Below are positions 9,091 through 17,213 of a DNA stretch of 64,000 nt, in pieces. Source of the DNA: Marivirga tractuosa DSM 4126 (lineage in GTDB: Bacteria > Bacteroidota > Bacteroidia > Cytophagales > Cyclobacteriaceae). Every line of letters starts with the position of its first letter. The stretch's first letter is position 1. Both the position numbers and the translations under genes were made by a program. The stretch spans positions 3,441,001-3,505,000 of the forward strand of contig NC_014759.1 of NCBI RefSeq assembly GCF_000183425.1. The letters are read 5' to 3'. The notes under the pieces are model-generated. The model was not told where the DNA came from. It made no database searches and saw only the letters and a list, made by a program, of their open reading frames with translations.

Positions 9091-9553
9091 CTATTTTTAC
9101 TATGCGATCTAGCTTTTTCTTGGAGACTGCTATTTCAATGGTTTTTGTACTTTTATCCTTAAATTTCATCATTAAGGTGTTAGAATATCCGCCATTATTA
9201 CCTGCTCCATTGAACACGTCAACAATTTCCCAACCGTCAGAATGAAAACCTCTACATCCTATAGCTTTAATTTCGTAGATTTCATACTTGTTAGATTTCG
9301 ATAATTGCTTCAGAATGGATCTTTTTGAGTGAATTAGATATTTACGGGTGACTATTAAGTCTGCTTTAGGCTTTAAAAGAAAGTAAACTATTATTGCCAG
9401 AGATAATAAATAGTTGACAAAGATCAAGTCATCACCTAAGTCTAACTGTAATATAAGAAATACAGCCGCCAACATTATAAAGGTTCTTCTTATCCAAGTC
9501 CAGGGTCTTTGGAAGTAATTTGTCCGATATATGATATGGTTTCGAATTGGCAT
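9053..9553 (-). CDS. Membrane-anchored hypothetical protein (PH-like)
   Basis: 166 residues. Two adjacent hydrophobic segments at about 24-41 and 44-60 form a membrane hairpin, followed by a soluble domain: LIVTRKYLIHSKRSILKQLSK, a strand-rich middle and a helical KKKLDRIVKIVDRRIQRR end. This layout resembles small bacterial PH-like domain proteins, but I am not certain. It belongs to the same-strand series of small accessory genes. Confidence 0.65.
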   Translation of the reverse strand: MPIRNHIIYRTNYFQRPWTWIRRTFIMLAAVFLILQLDLGDDLIFVNYLLSLAIIVYFLLKPKADLIVTRKYLIHSKRSILKQLSKSNKYEIYEIKAIGCRGFHSDGWEIVDVFNGAGNNGGYSNTLMMKFKDKSTKTIEIAVSKKKLDRIVKIVDRRIQRRANTK

Positions 9554-9565
9554 TAATGAAGCTCA

Positions 9566-9790
9566 CTAACAGAATATGTTCAATTGTTGAACACTGACAC
9601 CCAATGTATCATGGATATAGTTGCCAAAGTTCAACTGATATTTATTTTCCTTTTCACCAAAGTCGTCAAAGATATGGACTTTCAAGGTTTTGCTAGAAGG
9701 TAATGCTATACATTTTCAGAAAACTCAAATGTCTTCATAATATTCTCTTGTAGTTTGAATATGTCGTTTTGTTCATTGTGAATATAGATG
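9566..9790 (-). pseudogene. Frameshifted fragment of an unknown gene
   Basis: On the minus strand one frame reads HNEQNDIFKLQENIM, KTFEFSENV then a stop near 9705. A second frame continues at once with IALPSSKTLKVHIFDDFGEK and on to DTLGVSVQQLNIFC, ending at a stop at 9566-9568. The two parts have protein-like composition and join by a single frameshift, so I read them as one broken gene of at least 70 codons. It lies between intact minus-strand genes. I cannot name the family. Confidence 0.45.
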
Positions 9791-9859
9791 AGTCAAGTTT
9801 CATCCGTCAGCTAGATATTTACAAATATAGAATTGACCCAATAACGTCTATTCAAGAAT

Positions 9860-10738
9860 TTAATTACAAGTATAGGCTACCCTATTGCTATAATTTTCTG
9901 CCTCTTGTTCAAAAAAGTTGCAGTTATGTGTTGACCCTGCAGCTTTATAGGCCAGAAAGAATATTGGCCCATTTAAATCGAAGTATATGAATTTCGAGAG
10001 GTTTTTGTAAAGAGTGTATTTAGATTTTAAATTTTGATCAAAAGAGTGTAAAAAGGCATTAGGTCCTACCATTCTGTCATATTGAAGTATGTGAGCTACT
10101 TCGTGAGCGTAGATACTGTAATATCTATCATCAGAGAAGCCACTGCTCATACCGATTGAGCTTACTTGGCCAGTGGCACTTCCGCTGCCGATTGCAGAAG
10201 AAAAATATTGAGAAGTCTCAAAATATAGGATTCCCGTCTGCAAGGATTTTTTTATATCGAGCTTTGCATTCCTACCAGCCACCAAAATACCATAGATGGA
10301 TGATGTGAATAGCCTTCCCCTAAATTTCTTTTGGTAAGGATAATATTCCAAGCGCGTAATATAGAGGTTGAGGTGTAAGCGTTCGAACATTCTTTGACCT
10401 TCCGCAGCATTTTGAATAATCGAGCTTCCCAGGGAGTTCACTATTCTTGCGGGCCAGGCATAAGAAATATTGCGTTGTTTTTGTACTTGATGCGTTAATG
10501 AGAATCCAATATGACTAACAGCACCTCCTATGGCACCCTGATAAAACCCTTTGCTAAATGCTTGAAAACCTGATTTGTTTCCATTGTTATTGATTAAGCC
10601 ACCTAGCCCGCCAACCAGCCCATTAAATCCAATATTCAAAGCAGTGAACTGGGCCCTTTGATTTCTGAATTCGTTAGCTTGACCTTGAGCTGTAGTCGAT
10701 AATATCAGTAAAAATATAATAAGACCAATATTTTTCAT
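9860..10738 (-). CDS. Secreted protein with HExxH metalloprotease-like motif
   Basis: 292 residues with signal peptide (MKNIGLIIFLLILSTTAQGQ). A Gly-rich segment (LVGGLGGLINNNGNKSGF) follows, possibly membrane-interacting. Near residue 213 the sequence YAHEVAHILQYDR carries HExxH, and FFEQEAENYSNRVAY downstream offers a Glu as a third ligand, as in zincins. I infer a zinc metallopeptidase-like fold; activity and substrate are unknown. Upstream, on the minus strand, a CCGTTATAACC sequence about 15 bp before the start matches the ends of the palindromes of this region. Confidence 0.65.
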   Translation of the reverse strand: MKNIGLIIFLLILSTTAQGQANEFRNQRAQFTALNIGFNGLVGGLGGLINNNGNKSGFQAFSKGFYQGAIGGAVSHIGFSLTHQVQKQRNISYAWPARIVNSLGSSIIQNAAEGQRMFERLHLNLYITRLEYYPYQKKFRGRLFTSSIYGILVAGRNAKLDIKKSLQTGILYFETSQYFSSAIGSGSATGQVSSIGMSSGFSDDRYYSIYAHEVAHILQYDRMVGPNAFLHSFDQNLKSKYTLYKNLSKFIYFDLNGPIFFLAYKAAGSTHNCNFFEQEAENYSNRVAYTCN

Positions 10739-10823
10739 ATTTCTGTAGGGTTATAACGGTTTGTATATTCATAGCGGGACCGTCTAGGGAGCTTTATCTG
10801 ATTGAAATTCTTTGGTCTCCTTT

Positions 10824-11321
10824 TCACTTCTTCGCCTTTTTAATAAGTTTTATAGCCCAGTCATAATGGCTTGAAGTAGCCGAGATGAGGTATGCACCTA
10901 GTGATGTAGTTCCAGTCCATTTGTATCTTTTCTTTTCAAATAGTTCTTCATCACTATGTATCTCAATCAAACTCCTCACTTTTTCGTAGCTTGATATGAA
11001 ATTCTTCTTGGCATCTTCAAGAGGGGTGTTCTTATATTGTTCCCAAATCCAGCTGTTTAATGCAGGAGTTGTCTTCCAAGTATATCCTTTGGCTGGCATA
11101 TCTGGTTTTTCTCCTTTCATTCCTAGCCCGTACCAATCAATCATCATTAAATGCCAATGGTGAAGATGCATGAGTACATCTCCAATATTTCGATTCATTG
11201 TTCCTTTCGGAAAAGGAGATTTTTGTTCTTCTTCGGATAAACCTTCAATGAAGTCCATCAGAAGTTCAACGTTCTTTTTGCTCAAATTCAGCAAATCAGC
11301 TTTATTCTTTGGTCGTGCCAT
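10824..11321 (-). CDS. ClbS/DfsB family four-helix protein
   Basis: 165 residues matching the ClbS/DfsB (DinB-like) pattern: MARPKNKADLLNLSKKN start, MNRNIGDVLMHLHHWHLM, a long Trp-rich middle (KGYTWKTTPALNSWIW) and a C-terminal KKRYKWTGTTSLGAYLISATSSHYDWA. The family includes the colibactin-resistance protein ClbS, a cyclopropane hydrolase, and other four-helix-bundle DinB-fold enzymes, often protective or detoxifying. The gene overlaps the preceding DinB-fold gene by 20 bp, so they are probably cotranscribed. Confidence 0.85.
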   Translation of the reverse strand: MARPKNKADLLNLSKKNVELLMDFIEGLSEEEQKSPFPKGTMNRNIGDVLMHLHHWHLMMIDWYGLGMKGEKPDMPAKGYTWKTTPALNSWIWEQYKNTPLEDAKKNFISSYEKVRSLIEIHSDEELFEKKRYKWTGTTSLGAYLISATSSHYDWAIKLIKKAKK

Positions 11322-11772
11322 ATTTTTTAGAAATGTCTGTTAAATGTTTATGAATGTGGTGGGATACTACTTCTAAATGCTCGCTCCTCGAATAATCCCG
11401 TGAACCCTTCTTGTAGGGGATCAGGTCTATTGTGTCATCAAATATGAATTCTTCAATGGTAGCTTGGGCCTCTTTCAATCGTTTGATTAGACTTGCTATG
11501 GATTCGTTTTTTGTTGTTTCGACACTTTGTATGTTAACTTCTGAAAGTTTCCCTTTTAAGGGTTTTGGTTTTATACCCTTGCCTAAATCTGAAATATTTC
11601 TTGCAAAACTCTCATGCCAAAAGGTTATATGTCCAAGAATGTCCTTTGCATTCCAGAATTCATAAACCATTTTGTGATAGTCTAGGCCATTCTCAAAAAA
11701 GTCAAAAAGCTGATCAAGTTCATTTCTTAGAACTTCAAGATTTTTTTTGATATGTTGCTCTTGGTCTGTCAT
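11302..11772 (-). CDS. DinB/ClbS-like four-helix protein
   Basis: 156 residues, all-helical, with a DinB-fold layout: LFDFFENGLDYHKMV, FWNAKDILGHITFWHESFARN (His residues in helix 2) and SEHLEVVSHHIHKHLTDISKKY at the end. It is related in fold to, but clearly diverged from, the ClbS/DfsB protein encoded directly downstream, and the two genes overlap by 20 bp. A joint role in neutralising a small reactive compound is plausible but unproven. Confidence 0.75.
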   Translation of the reverse strand: MTDQEQHIKKNLEVLRNELDQLFDFFENGLDYHKMVYEFWNAKDILGHITFWHESFARNISDLGKGIKPKPLKGKLSEVNIQSVETTKNESIASLIKRLKEAQATIEEFIFDDTIDLIPYKKGSRDYSRSEHLEVVSHHIHKHLTDISKKYGTTKE

Positions 11773-11943
11773 TTATGCTTAATGAGGCTTGAGGCCACTG
11801 GATAAATTCATAGCTCATTAAAAGTATTGAAATTTCAGTTAACTACCGAGGCAATGCTACGAATTTAATAGTTTTTTCCGCAGAACTATAGCTAGAATAG
11901 TCTGCTTACAGCCATGATTACACAGAATGTTGTATTCCAGTAT

Positions 11944-12060
11944 TTAATTCAAATCCCTATATTCACTTGGGCTCATTCCTGTTTTTGACTTGCATAGATT
12001 GCTAAAATGCTGTATTCTGAAATTAGAAAATAGGAAACAGCAAAGGATTGAATATTGGCC
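11944..12060 (-). pseudogene. C-terminal relic of an AraC-family regulator
   Basis: The minus strand reads FRIQHFSNLCKSKTGMSPSE then YRDLN and a stop at 11944-11946. This is the last helix-turn-helix of AraC/XylS regulators, where F..N.FK...GMSPSEYR is almost invariant. Upstream residues lose the pattern after about ten codons, and no full-length regulator is present. The remaining intergenic sequence 11773-11943 holds nothing I recognise. Confidence 0.6.
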
Positions 12061-12063
12061 CCG

Positions 12064-12117
12064 AATAAAGCCGTTTACCTATGTGAACTGTGAAATATTA
12101 AACTAAGTATTTTATGC
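12064..12117. repeat. Remnant of a palindrome D-type left arm
   Basis: The stretch GCCGTTTACCTATGTGAACT to AAACTAAGTATTTTATGC closely matches the left arm of palindrome D (CTGTTTGCCAATGTAAGCTA to AAACTAAGCAATTTATGC at 17583-17629). The opposite arm is missing. It indicates that a further copy of the repeat once lay next to the AraC relic. Confidence 0.5.
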
Positions 12118-12260
12118 ACTGATCAGTAAGGATCACCATTATTTTAAATGACCTACGAAAATTAGATGCTTCAACTTCTTTAAGGATGCTTAGGCGCTCG
12201 TAGCTGATTTTTCGATCTTACTTTTTATTGCTACATCAACTCAAAGTTGAGTTAGGTGAT

Positions 12261-14273
12261 TTATCCATTTTGACTTTGGCCTAAGATCTCTATTTCGGTT
12301 CTTCTGTTGATCTCTCTTCCACCTATTTCATCGTCATTTGATACTAGGGGTTTTTCTTCTCCAAAACCTTTGGCCTCTAAGCGTTCGCTATTAATACCAT
12401 TTGCAATTAGGTAATCTACTACAGATTGAGCTCTTTTTTTGGAAAGCAACTTATTGTAAACGGAATTCCCCACATTATCAGTATGCCCATTGATCTGCAC
12501 TCTAAGGTCTGGTGAATTCGTTAAAAGGTCTTTAATCACTTTCAGTTCACCTAAGGACTCCGTTCTTAAATCAGAGCTACCAGTATCGAAGAAAATATTC
12601 TTAAGTACCATTTTAGTACCTACTTCAGCCTCATCCAGCAAAATTGAAACATCTATTTCTTGATACTCGGAAAAATCGGGCAGCCTAAAATTAATAGAAT
12701 TAAATAGATAGCCTTTTTTACTCGTTGATACTCCATAATCACCTCCTTCAGTAACCACCAATTCGAATTCACCTGTTTGTGGATCAGAAAATGCTTCAGC
12801 CGTCAACGTACTATTCTTGTTATCAACCATCTTAATTACAGCACCTACTGGTAAGCCCGACTTGGCATCGAGCACTTTACCTTTAAATACAGTAATCACA
12901 GCTTTAGTTTCAGGCTCCTCCATCTCTTCATCAACTTCTTCCTCATTTTCAGAAATTAACTCAGTATTTTCTACTAAGACAGGTTCAGGCTCGGATTGGA
13001 CGATTTCTTCAACTTCAACTTCTACTTTTTCTTCCATGTTTACATGATAGATATCTACCATCCCCAAACCACCTGGTTTTCTAGAAGCATAATATGCATG
13101 CTTAAGATCGGCAGAGATCACAAAATAATTATCATCATAAACTGTATTGATCGGGTACCCTAAATTAACGGGTTCCATAAACTCCTGACCTTCTATTTTA
13201 CTATAATAGATGTCATATCCTCCCATTCCTTGATGGCCAGAAGAACTAAAATATAAGGTATGTCCATCTGGGTGTATCATCGGTGCATCCTCAGAGGCAT
13301 CGGTGTTAATGGTAGGCCCAAGATTGCGGGCACTACCCCATTCGCCATCCTCCCCTTTAATACTCTTGTAAATATCCAAGCCACCGTAACCACCCGGACG
13401 GTCGCTTGAGAAATATAAGGTTTGACCGTCAGCGGTTATTGAGACTGATGTTTCCCAAAAAGTGGAATTGATCTTACTGCTCAGCGCTTGAGGATAAGTC
13501 CATGTTGAATCTTCGAAATTTGAAAAATAAATATCTCCGTTTCCCTTCTCGGAATATACAAAAAGCGTTTTCCCATTAGGAGAGACAGAAGCTACAGCAT
13601 CATGATAGTTACCGTTTAAGTTCCTATCAAGTTTTTGAGGCTTATTCCATTGCCCTTCTTGTAAGGTAGTGCTGTAAATATCTTCATAAAAGCTACCGTC
13701 ATCTAACTTAAGACCTCCAGTAGAACCTGCTCTGTTTGATGTGAAATAAAGTGTTTTACCGTCAGCCATTAAGGCAGGTGTGAAGTCGTGCTGTGGTGAA
13801 TTGACCGTTTGGCCCAGGTTTTCAACAACCACTGGCCTAGGATTACTGTATAGAGAATCAGCAGTTAGGCATTCTGCAATTTGTATGTCGGCTGAATAAC
13901 GGTTTCTGTTTTTTTTCTCACCGAAAAGATCATAAAATCTGATAGCCTCGTCAAAATTATAATCATATTGATGAGCCAGACCTAAATAATATTCTATGTT
14001 ATTTCCAACATCAGGATTGAGTTGCCAAACTAAAGTGAGCTCTTTGAGTGCCTCTTCGTTGCGAAAATCGAATAAGTAGGCTAGCCCTAAGCCGTAAGTA
14101 GCATCTGCATTACCAGGCTTATATTTCAAGGCCTTTTTATAATATGTTATCGCTTTATTATAGTTATTACCGTTTAGGTATTGATCTGCCTTTTTAATAC
14201 TTTTTCTAAAATTTTGCGCATGAAGAGCTGAACTACAAATGATAATTAACAAAAATACTTTTAACCGTAACAT
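12261..14273 (-). CDS. OmpA-family protein with TPR, PD40 and carboxypeptidase-like domains (PorE-like)
   Basis: 670 residues: signal peptide (1-19), TPR helices at about 20-140 (YYKKALKYKPGNADATYGLG), PD40 propeller blades at about 165-420 (GKTLYFTSNRAG, GQTLYFSSDRPGG, GHTLYFSSSGHQG), a Glu-rich linker at about 425-465, a carboxypeptidase-regulatory/CNA-B-like domain at about 470-550 and an OmpA peptidoglycan-binding domain at the end (NGHTDNVGN, LSKKRAQSVVDYL). This architecture equals that of PorE, which anchors the type IX secretion system to peptidoglycan, but many Bacteroidota have several such paralogues. It interrupts the small-gene array. Confidence 0.85.
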   Translation of the reverse strand: MLRLKVFLLIIICSSALHAQNFRKSIKKADQYLNGNNYNKAITYYKKALKYKPGNADATYGLGLAYLFDFRNEEALKELTLVWQLNPDVGNNIEYYLGLAHQYDYNFDEAIRFYDLFGEKKNRNRYSADIQIAECLTADSLYSNPRPVVVENLGQTVNSPQHDFTPALMADGKTLYFTSNRAGSTGGLKLDDGSFYEDIYSTTLQEGQWNKPQKLDRNLNGNYHDAVASVSPNGKTLFVYSEKGNGDIYFSNFEDSTWTYPQALSSKINSTFWETSVSITADGQTLYFSSDRPGGYGGLDIYKSIKGEDGEWGSARNLGPTINTDASEDAPMIHPDGHTLYFSSSGHQGMGGYDIYYSKIEGQEFMEPVNLGYPINTVYDDNYFVISADLKHAYYASRKPGGLGMVDIYHVNMEEKVEVEVEEIVQSEPEPVLVENTELISENEEEVDEEMEEPETKAVITVFKGKVLDAKSGLPVGAVIKMVDNKNSTLTAEAFSDPQTGEFELVVTEGGDYGVSTSKKGYLFNSINFRLPDFSEYQEIDVSILLDEAEVGTKMVLKNIFFDTGSSDLRTESLGELKVIKDLLTNSPDLRVQINGHTDNVGNSVYNKLLSKKRAQSVVDYLIANGINSERLEAKGFGEEKPLVSNDDEIGGREINRRTEIEILGQSQNG

Positions 14274-14824
14274 AATTTGGCCTCATTAATCTTTTGATAT
14301 AATTGATATTATGAGCATTATATGTCGAATTTAGTGAAAATTACGATCTTAAAGGTAAAATAATGCGCTTAAAAATTAATAGACTTCTTAGAGAATATCG
14401 AATTGACTTTTGATGAGCATGCTTTTTTAAATTATCTTGTGTTCCTATTCTACTCTAAATTAGCCCATACATAAATGGCCTTTAAGCTTAACTTTTTGGC
14501 CTATTAAACAAACTTGAGGCCAGCCTGCTTAAGGGCAAAAAAGAGGGTTGTAACAGTGGATGCTTTTCACCACCTCTTAATTTTCAATAATAATTCAGTG
14601 GATGTTATAGATCCATTTTGGATGTATATTTGGCTTTTTGATTTTGAAAATTCTATCCGTTGTAGTGATACTTTTGTATTCCGGAATGATCTACAACCTT
14701 TAGATTGTGATCCTATCATTATTCCAAGATTTCCATTTGTTATAAAATCCTTAATTTAATAAAGAAAAAGAAGCAGCTTGAGTACCATGCGCTAAGCAGG
14801 TATTAAGACCTATAAGGCGATTCG
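14274..14824. other. Non-coding stretch between OmpA gene and repeat B
   Basis: About 550 bp with AT-rich sequence. An 81-codon plus-strand ORF (14514-14759) and an open minus-strand frame coexist in it, and neither shows a signal peptide, motif or start context, so I do not call a gene. It may contain a decayed cassette whose boundary repeat begins at about 14825. Confidence 0.4.
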
Positions 14825-14992
14825 GCAAACTGATGCACTTCATTTATTGCAAAAGCTTAGAATAAACAGGCGCGCTATACTGGACCCGCTCCACCTTTGG
14901 TTGCTAGCTATGAAAAAACAAGTACAAATTACGGGCTATCTAGCACTCAATTTCCTACAAGGTGGTGAGCAAATGGGTTTTTATGTGTTATG
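14825..14992. repeat. Palindrome B, related to C (left arm lost)
   Basis: The centre CAAACTGATGCACTTCATTT through AAAAGCTTAGAATAA and the right arm (GGTTGCTAGCTATG, TACGGGCTATCTAGCA, GGTGGTGAGCAAATGGGTTT) match element C at 15661-15829 almost base for base. The left arm of C has no counterpart here, so B is truncated or rearranged. The gene at 14994 (minus) stops just outside its right end. Confidence 0.65.
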
Positions 14993-14993
14993 C

Positions 14994-15569
14994 TTATTCT
15001 TTTTTAGCTAACAGATCTCTAACATCATTGTATGACGATGAATTGAAGTCAAAACTTCTGCACATATTAGTATTGATGACAGTATGCGTTTGTATTATTC
15101 GTTTTAAAAATGGGAATAGTTTGTTGTTATTATGTGTTTTAATTGTGTCTTTAACTATATGGCCGATGTCTGTAAATATTGGAGAATTTACCTCCTCAGT
15201 TTTTTCAGGAATAAGTCCAATTATTTCATTGATTTTATTTCCAAAAATTAGTTGTTGGCTTCCAAATCTGTATTCTGCAGAGCAACTACTTTCCGTTTGG
15301 TAGATGAAGATTTCTTCCCCTATTGAAATGTCTCCTTTAATTACAGAATCCACTTTAATATAAACGGTAGAAGATTTGCCAAATCTTATATTTCGTGCTT
15401 CCGTTTTCTTATCCCAATGTTTTGATTTAATGACTGTACCTAAAAAAATCATCTCAGATTTCACTTTTAGGCTTTTTAATATATCAGGATTTATATCAAA
15501 GCAGGTGCAAGCATAACTCGAGTGCATTAATAAAAGAGATGACACAAGTACAAATAAGAGTTTTTTCAT
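14994..15569 (-). CDS. Secreted TIMP/NTR-like protein
   Basis: 191 residues. A signal peptide (MKKLLFVLVSSLLLMHSSYA) is followed by mature CTCFDIN, so the mature chain would begin with Cys-x-Cys as in tissue inhibitors of metalloproteinases and other NTR/OB-fold domains. Further strands fit the fold (SEMIFLGTVIKSKH, TVYIKVDSVIKGDISIGEEI, SSCSAEYRFGSQQLI). Bacterial TIMP-like proteins are known from sequence only; inhibition of a protease is inference. It is bounded by repeats B (3' side) and C (5' side). Confidence 0.7.
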   Translation of the reverse strand: MKKLLFVLVSSLLLMHSSYACTCFDINPDILKSLKVKSEMIFLGTVIKSKHWDKKTEARNIRFGKSSTVYIKVDSVIKGDISIGEEIFIYQTESSCSAEYRFGSQQLIFGNKINEIIGLIPEKTEEVNSPIFTDIGHIVKDTIKTHNNNKLFPFLKRIIQTHTVINTNMCRSFDFNSSSYNDVRDLLAKKE

Positions 15570-15585
15570 ATCATAATTATCATGG

Positions 15586-15828
15586 ATATCGCCTGTATAA
15601 AACCCGTTTTGCTATACTAGGCTATGAAATACTGAAAGTAGTAATTTATGCTTGCCACACAAACTGATGCACTTCATTAATTGCAAAAGCTTAGAATAAT
15701 TAAGCACCATACTTGACCAAAGCAACATCTTTGGTTGCTAGCTATGGAAAGCAAGCATAAATTACAGGCTATTTAGCATTCACTCCACTACGGGGTGGTA
15801 AGCAAATGGGTTTTATATCTTGTTATTG
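15586..15828. repeat. Long imperfect palindrome C, about 243 bp
   Basis: Left arm TATAAAACCCGTTTTGCT pairs with the right arm, whose reverse complement is TATAAAACCCATTTGCT. Further in, GTAATTTATGCTTGC on the left matches GCAAGCATAAATTAC on the right exactly. The central part is shared with repeat B. It separates the TIMP-like gene from the two-TM gene; the latter's last codons (NNKI and stop) lie inside its right end. Confidence 0.75.
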
Positions 15829-16112
15829 GGCTTTTTTTCTATGGTAACAAGGCCGTAGATAACTTTAATAGTAATTACCGTACCTACAGTGATTGAAAGT
15901 ATTTTCGCTATTCCATAAAAGATGGTAAGTCTAAGTCCTGCTGTAGGATTTGCTGAGCTAAGGTTGTCTAAGTATTTTATGAGTTCCTGAGAGGTATGAA
16001 GATAAATGAATAAACAGATTAGCGATACACCAATAATTAAGAAAACAGTTAATGCAATCTTTGTCATCCAGTCCTTGGGTCGACTATCCTTTGGCTTTAT
16101 ATTAGAGTTCAA
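15813..16112 (-). CDS. Small two-TM membrane protein
   Basis: 99 residues with membrane segments at about 18-40 and 62-86 joined by a polar loop (SQELIKYLDNLSSANPTAGL) and a basic tail (EKKPNNKI). No family recognised. The last four codons overlap the end of palindrome C. About 60 bp upstream of the start (near 16170) the minus strand reads CCGTTATAGGGC, another GTTA-type boundary like those of neighbouring units. Confidence 0.65.
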   Translation of the reverse strand: MNSNIKPKDSRPKDWMTKIALTVFLIIGVSLICLFIYLHTSQELIKYLDNLSSANPTAGLRLTIFYGIAKILSITVGTVITIKVIYGLVTIEKKPNNKI

Positions 16113-16291
16113 ATTTTCATGAGGTTAACTTTCTAACTTGATAAGTTTGCTGGAGTCTTGAATGCCCTATAACGGTGAGAATATGGGGCGTTTGGCATTT
16201 CAAAGCTCCAGTGTTTCAAACTGCTATATGATTCATTAAATGTTCTCATTTCAATTTTATCACTATCCGCCAAATGACCTATATTTATTGT

Positions 16292-16877
16292 GTGTGCCCA
16301 GTATGGGCATCTGGTATCGAAGATACCATATTATTCCAGAGGGTGCAAGTCCCTTGCAGGCAAGTTGGTGAAGCCTGTTAGTAAGCCGCAAGCTGGTTTT
16401 CCGTGAGGAATGCAGTGAAGAAAGCGGGACTACAAAATCCGGTACTGACAAACAGGAACGGCATACAGAGGCCAGATAGAGAGGGTAAGCAAGCACATCT
16501 TTGCAAAGCCCGTAACCAGCAATCTCTATTAGGTAGATGTCGCAGGGATCGGAGGAAGGAATATGTCCTTACCTGGGGAGGTCTTGGAATAGTTTCGGTT
16601 TCTATGAGCCAAGAAGTCAGCAGAAGTCATAGTAGTCATGGGTAACGAGCCGTAAGAGCTACGGAGGTCTCACAAAATGATGAAGGACGGAACGTCAGGT
16701 GATTTGAAAATTCTATAGGGAGGCTTTGCTAGCCCTATCCTAAAAGTAGAATCGAGGTATAGTTGGTGTAAAGAGCGACTATACTATGCTTGACGAACCG
16801 CTGTATACGAGACCCGTACGTACAGTGGTGTGAGGGGTGCACCGTAGGTCTATGACCTACGGCCATCCACTCGATTA
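16292..16877 (+). mobile_element. Group II intron lacking its reverse-transcriptase ORF
   Basis: The 5' end GTGTGCCCAGTATGGGC fits the GUGYG start of bacterial group II introns. The 3' part has a domain V hairpin at about 16794-16832 (ACCGCTGTA pairing with TACAGTGGT, bulged GACCCGT inside), a domain VI stem CCGTAGGTC/GACCTACGG at 16842-16862, and the CCACTCGATTAT end. Where domain IV normally carries the maturase gene there is only a hairpin (ATAGGGAGGCT/AGCCCTAT, about 16714-16738). It would need a maturase in trans. Boundaries are good to a few bases. Confidence 0.8.
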
Positions 16878-17213
16878 TGCACCTTTTAATATTCGGATTT
16901 CGTCAGCTAAAACAGGATCATTCCTTTGAATTATTCCCCATAACATCTCTGGTTCCACCGAATCGTAAGCGTGTGAAATAATGTTTCTCAATCCAATGAT
17001 GTTTTTAGAGGCTGTAATTTGAACGTCTGGGTTAATATCAATGATTTTCCTAATGGCTTCGCCAATGATTTCTAAATCCCTCTCTATAGCCCGTTGCAAA
17101 ATAATGTCATTAGAAAAATTGTTGAAGTCATTTTGAGTTTTCTGTTTAATAGATTCGATCTCCTCGATAACACTCTCAATGTCTAAAATGTATTTGAGTA
17201 GTTTAGGCTGCAT
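16875..17213 (-). CDS. hepT: HepT-like HEPN ribonuclease (toxin of MNT-HepT pair)
   Basis: 112 residues, all-helical DUF86/HEPN fold, with R76-NIIS-H81-A-Y83, the RX4HXY active-site motif. HepT toxins cleave RNA and are kept inactive by AMPylation of the motif Tyr by the MntA partner. The start overlaps the end of mntA by 11 bp, the usual tight arrangement. The stop codon TAA (16875-16877) is supplied by the last bases of the antisense group II intron, so the present C-terminus (ILKGA) is probably not the ancestral one. Confidence 0.9.
   Translation of the reverse strand: MQPKLLKYILDIESVIEEIESIKQKTQNDFNNFSNDIILQRAIERDLEIIGEAIRKIIDINPDVQITASKNIIGLRNIISHAYDSVEPEMLWGIIQRNDPVLADEIRILKGA

Noticed and set aside
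14514..14759. Plus-strand ORF of 81 codons
   Set aside because: It starts without promoter or start context, has no domain or signal peptide, and the opposite strand is equally open.
14962..15303. Hydrophobic plus-strand ORF of 113 codons
   Set aside because: It is antisense to the TIMP-like gene, whose signal peptide and CxC start are far more convincing.
16263..16645. ORFs of 77 and 80 codons on both strands
   Set aside because: Both lie inside the group II intron RNA and have no protein-like features.
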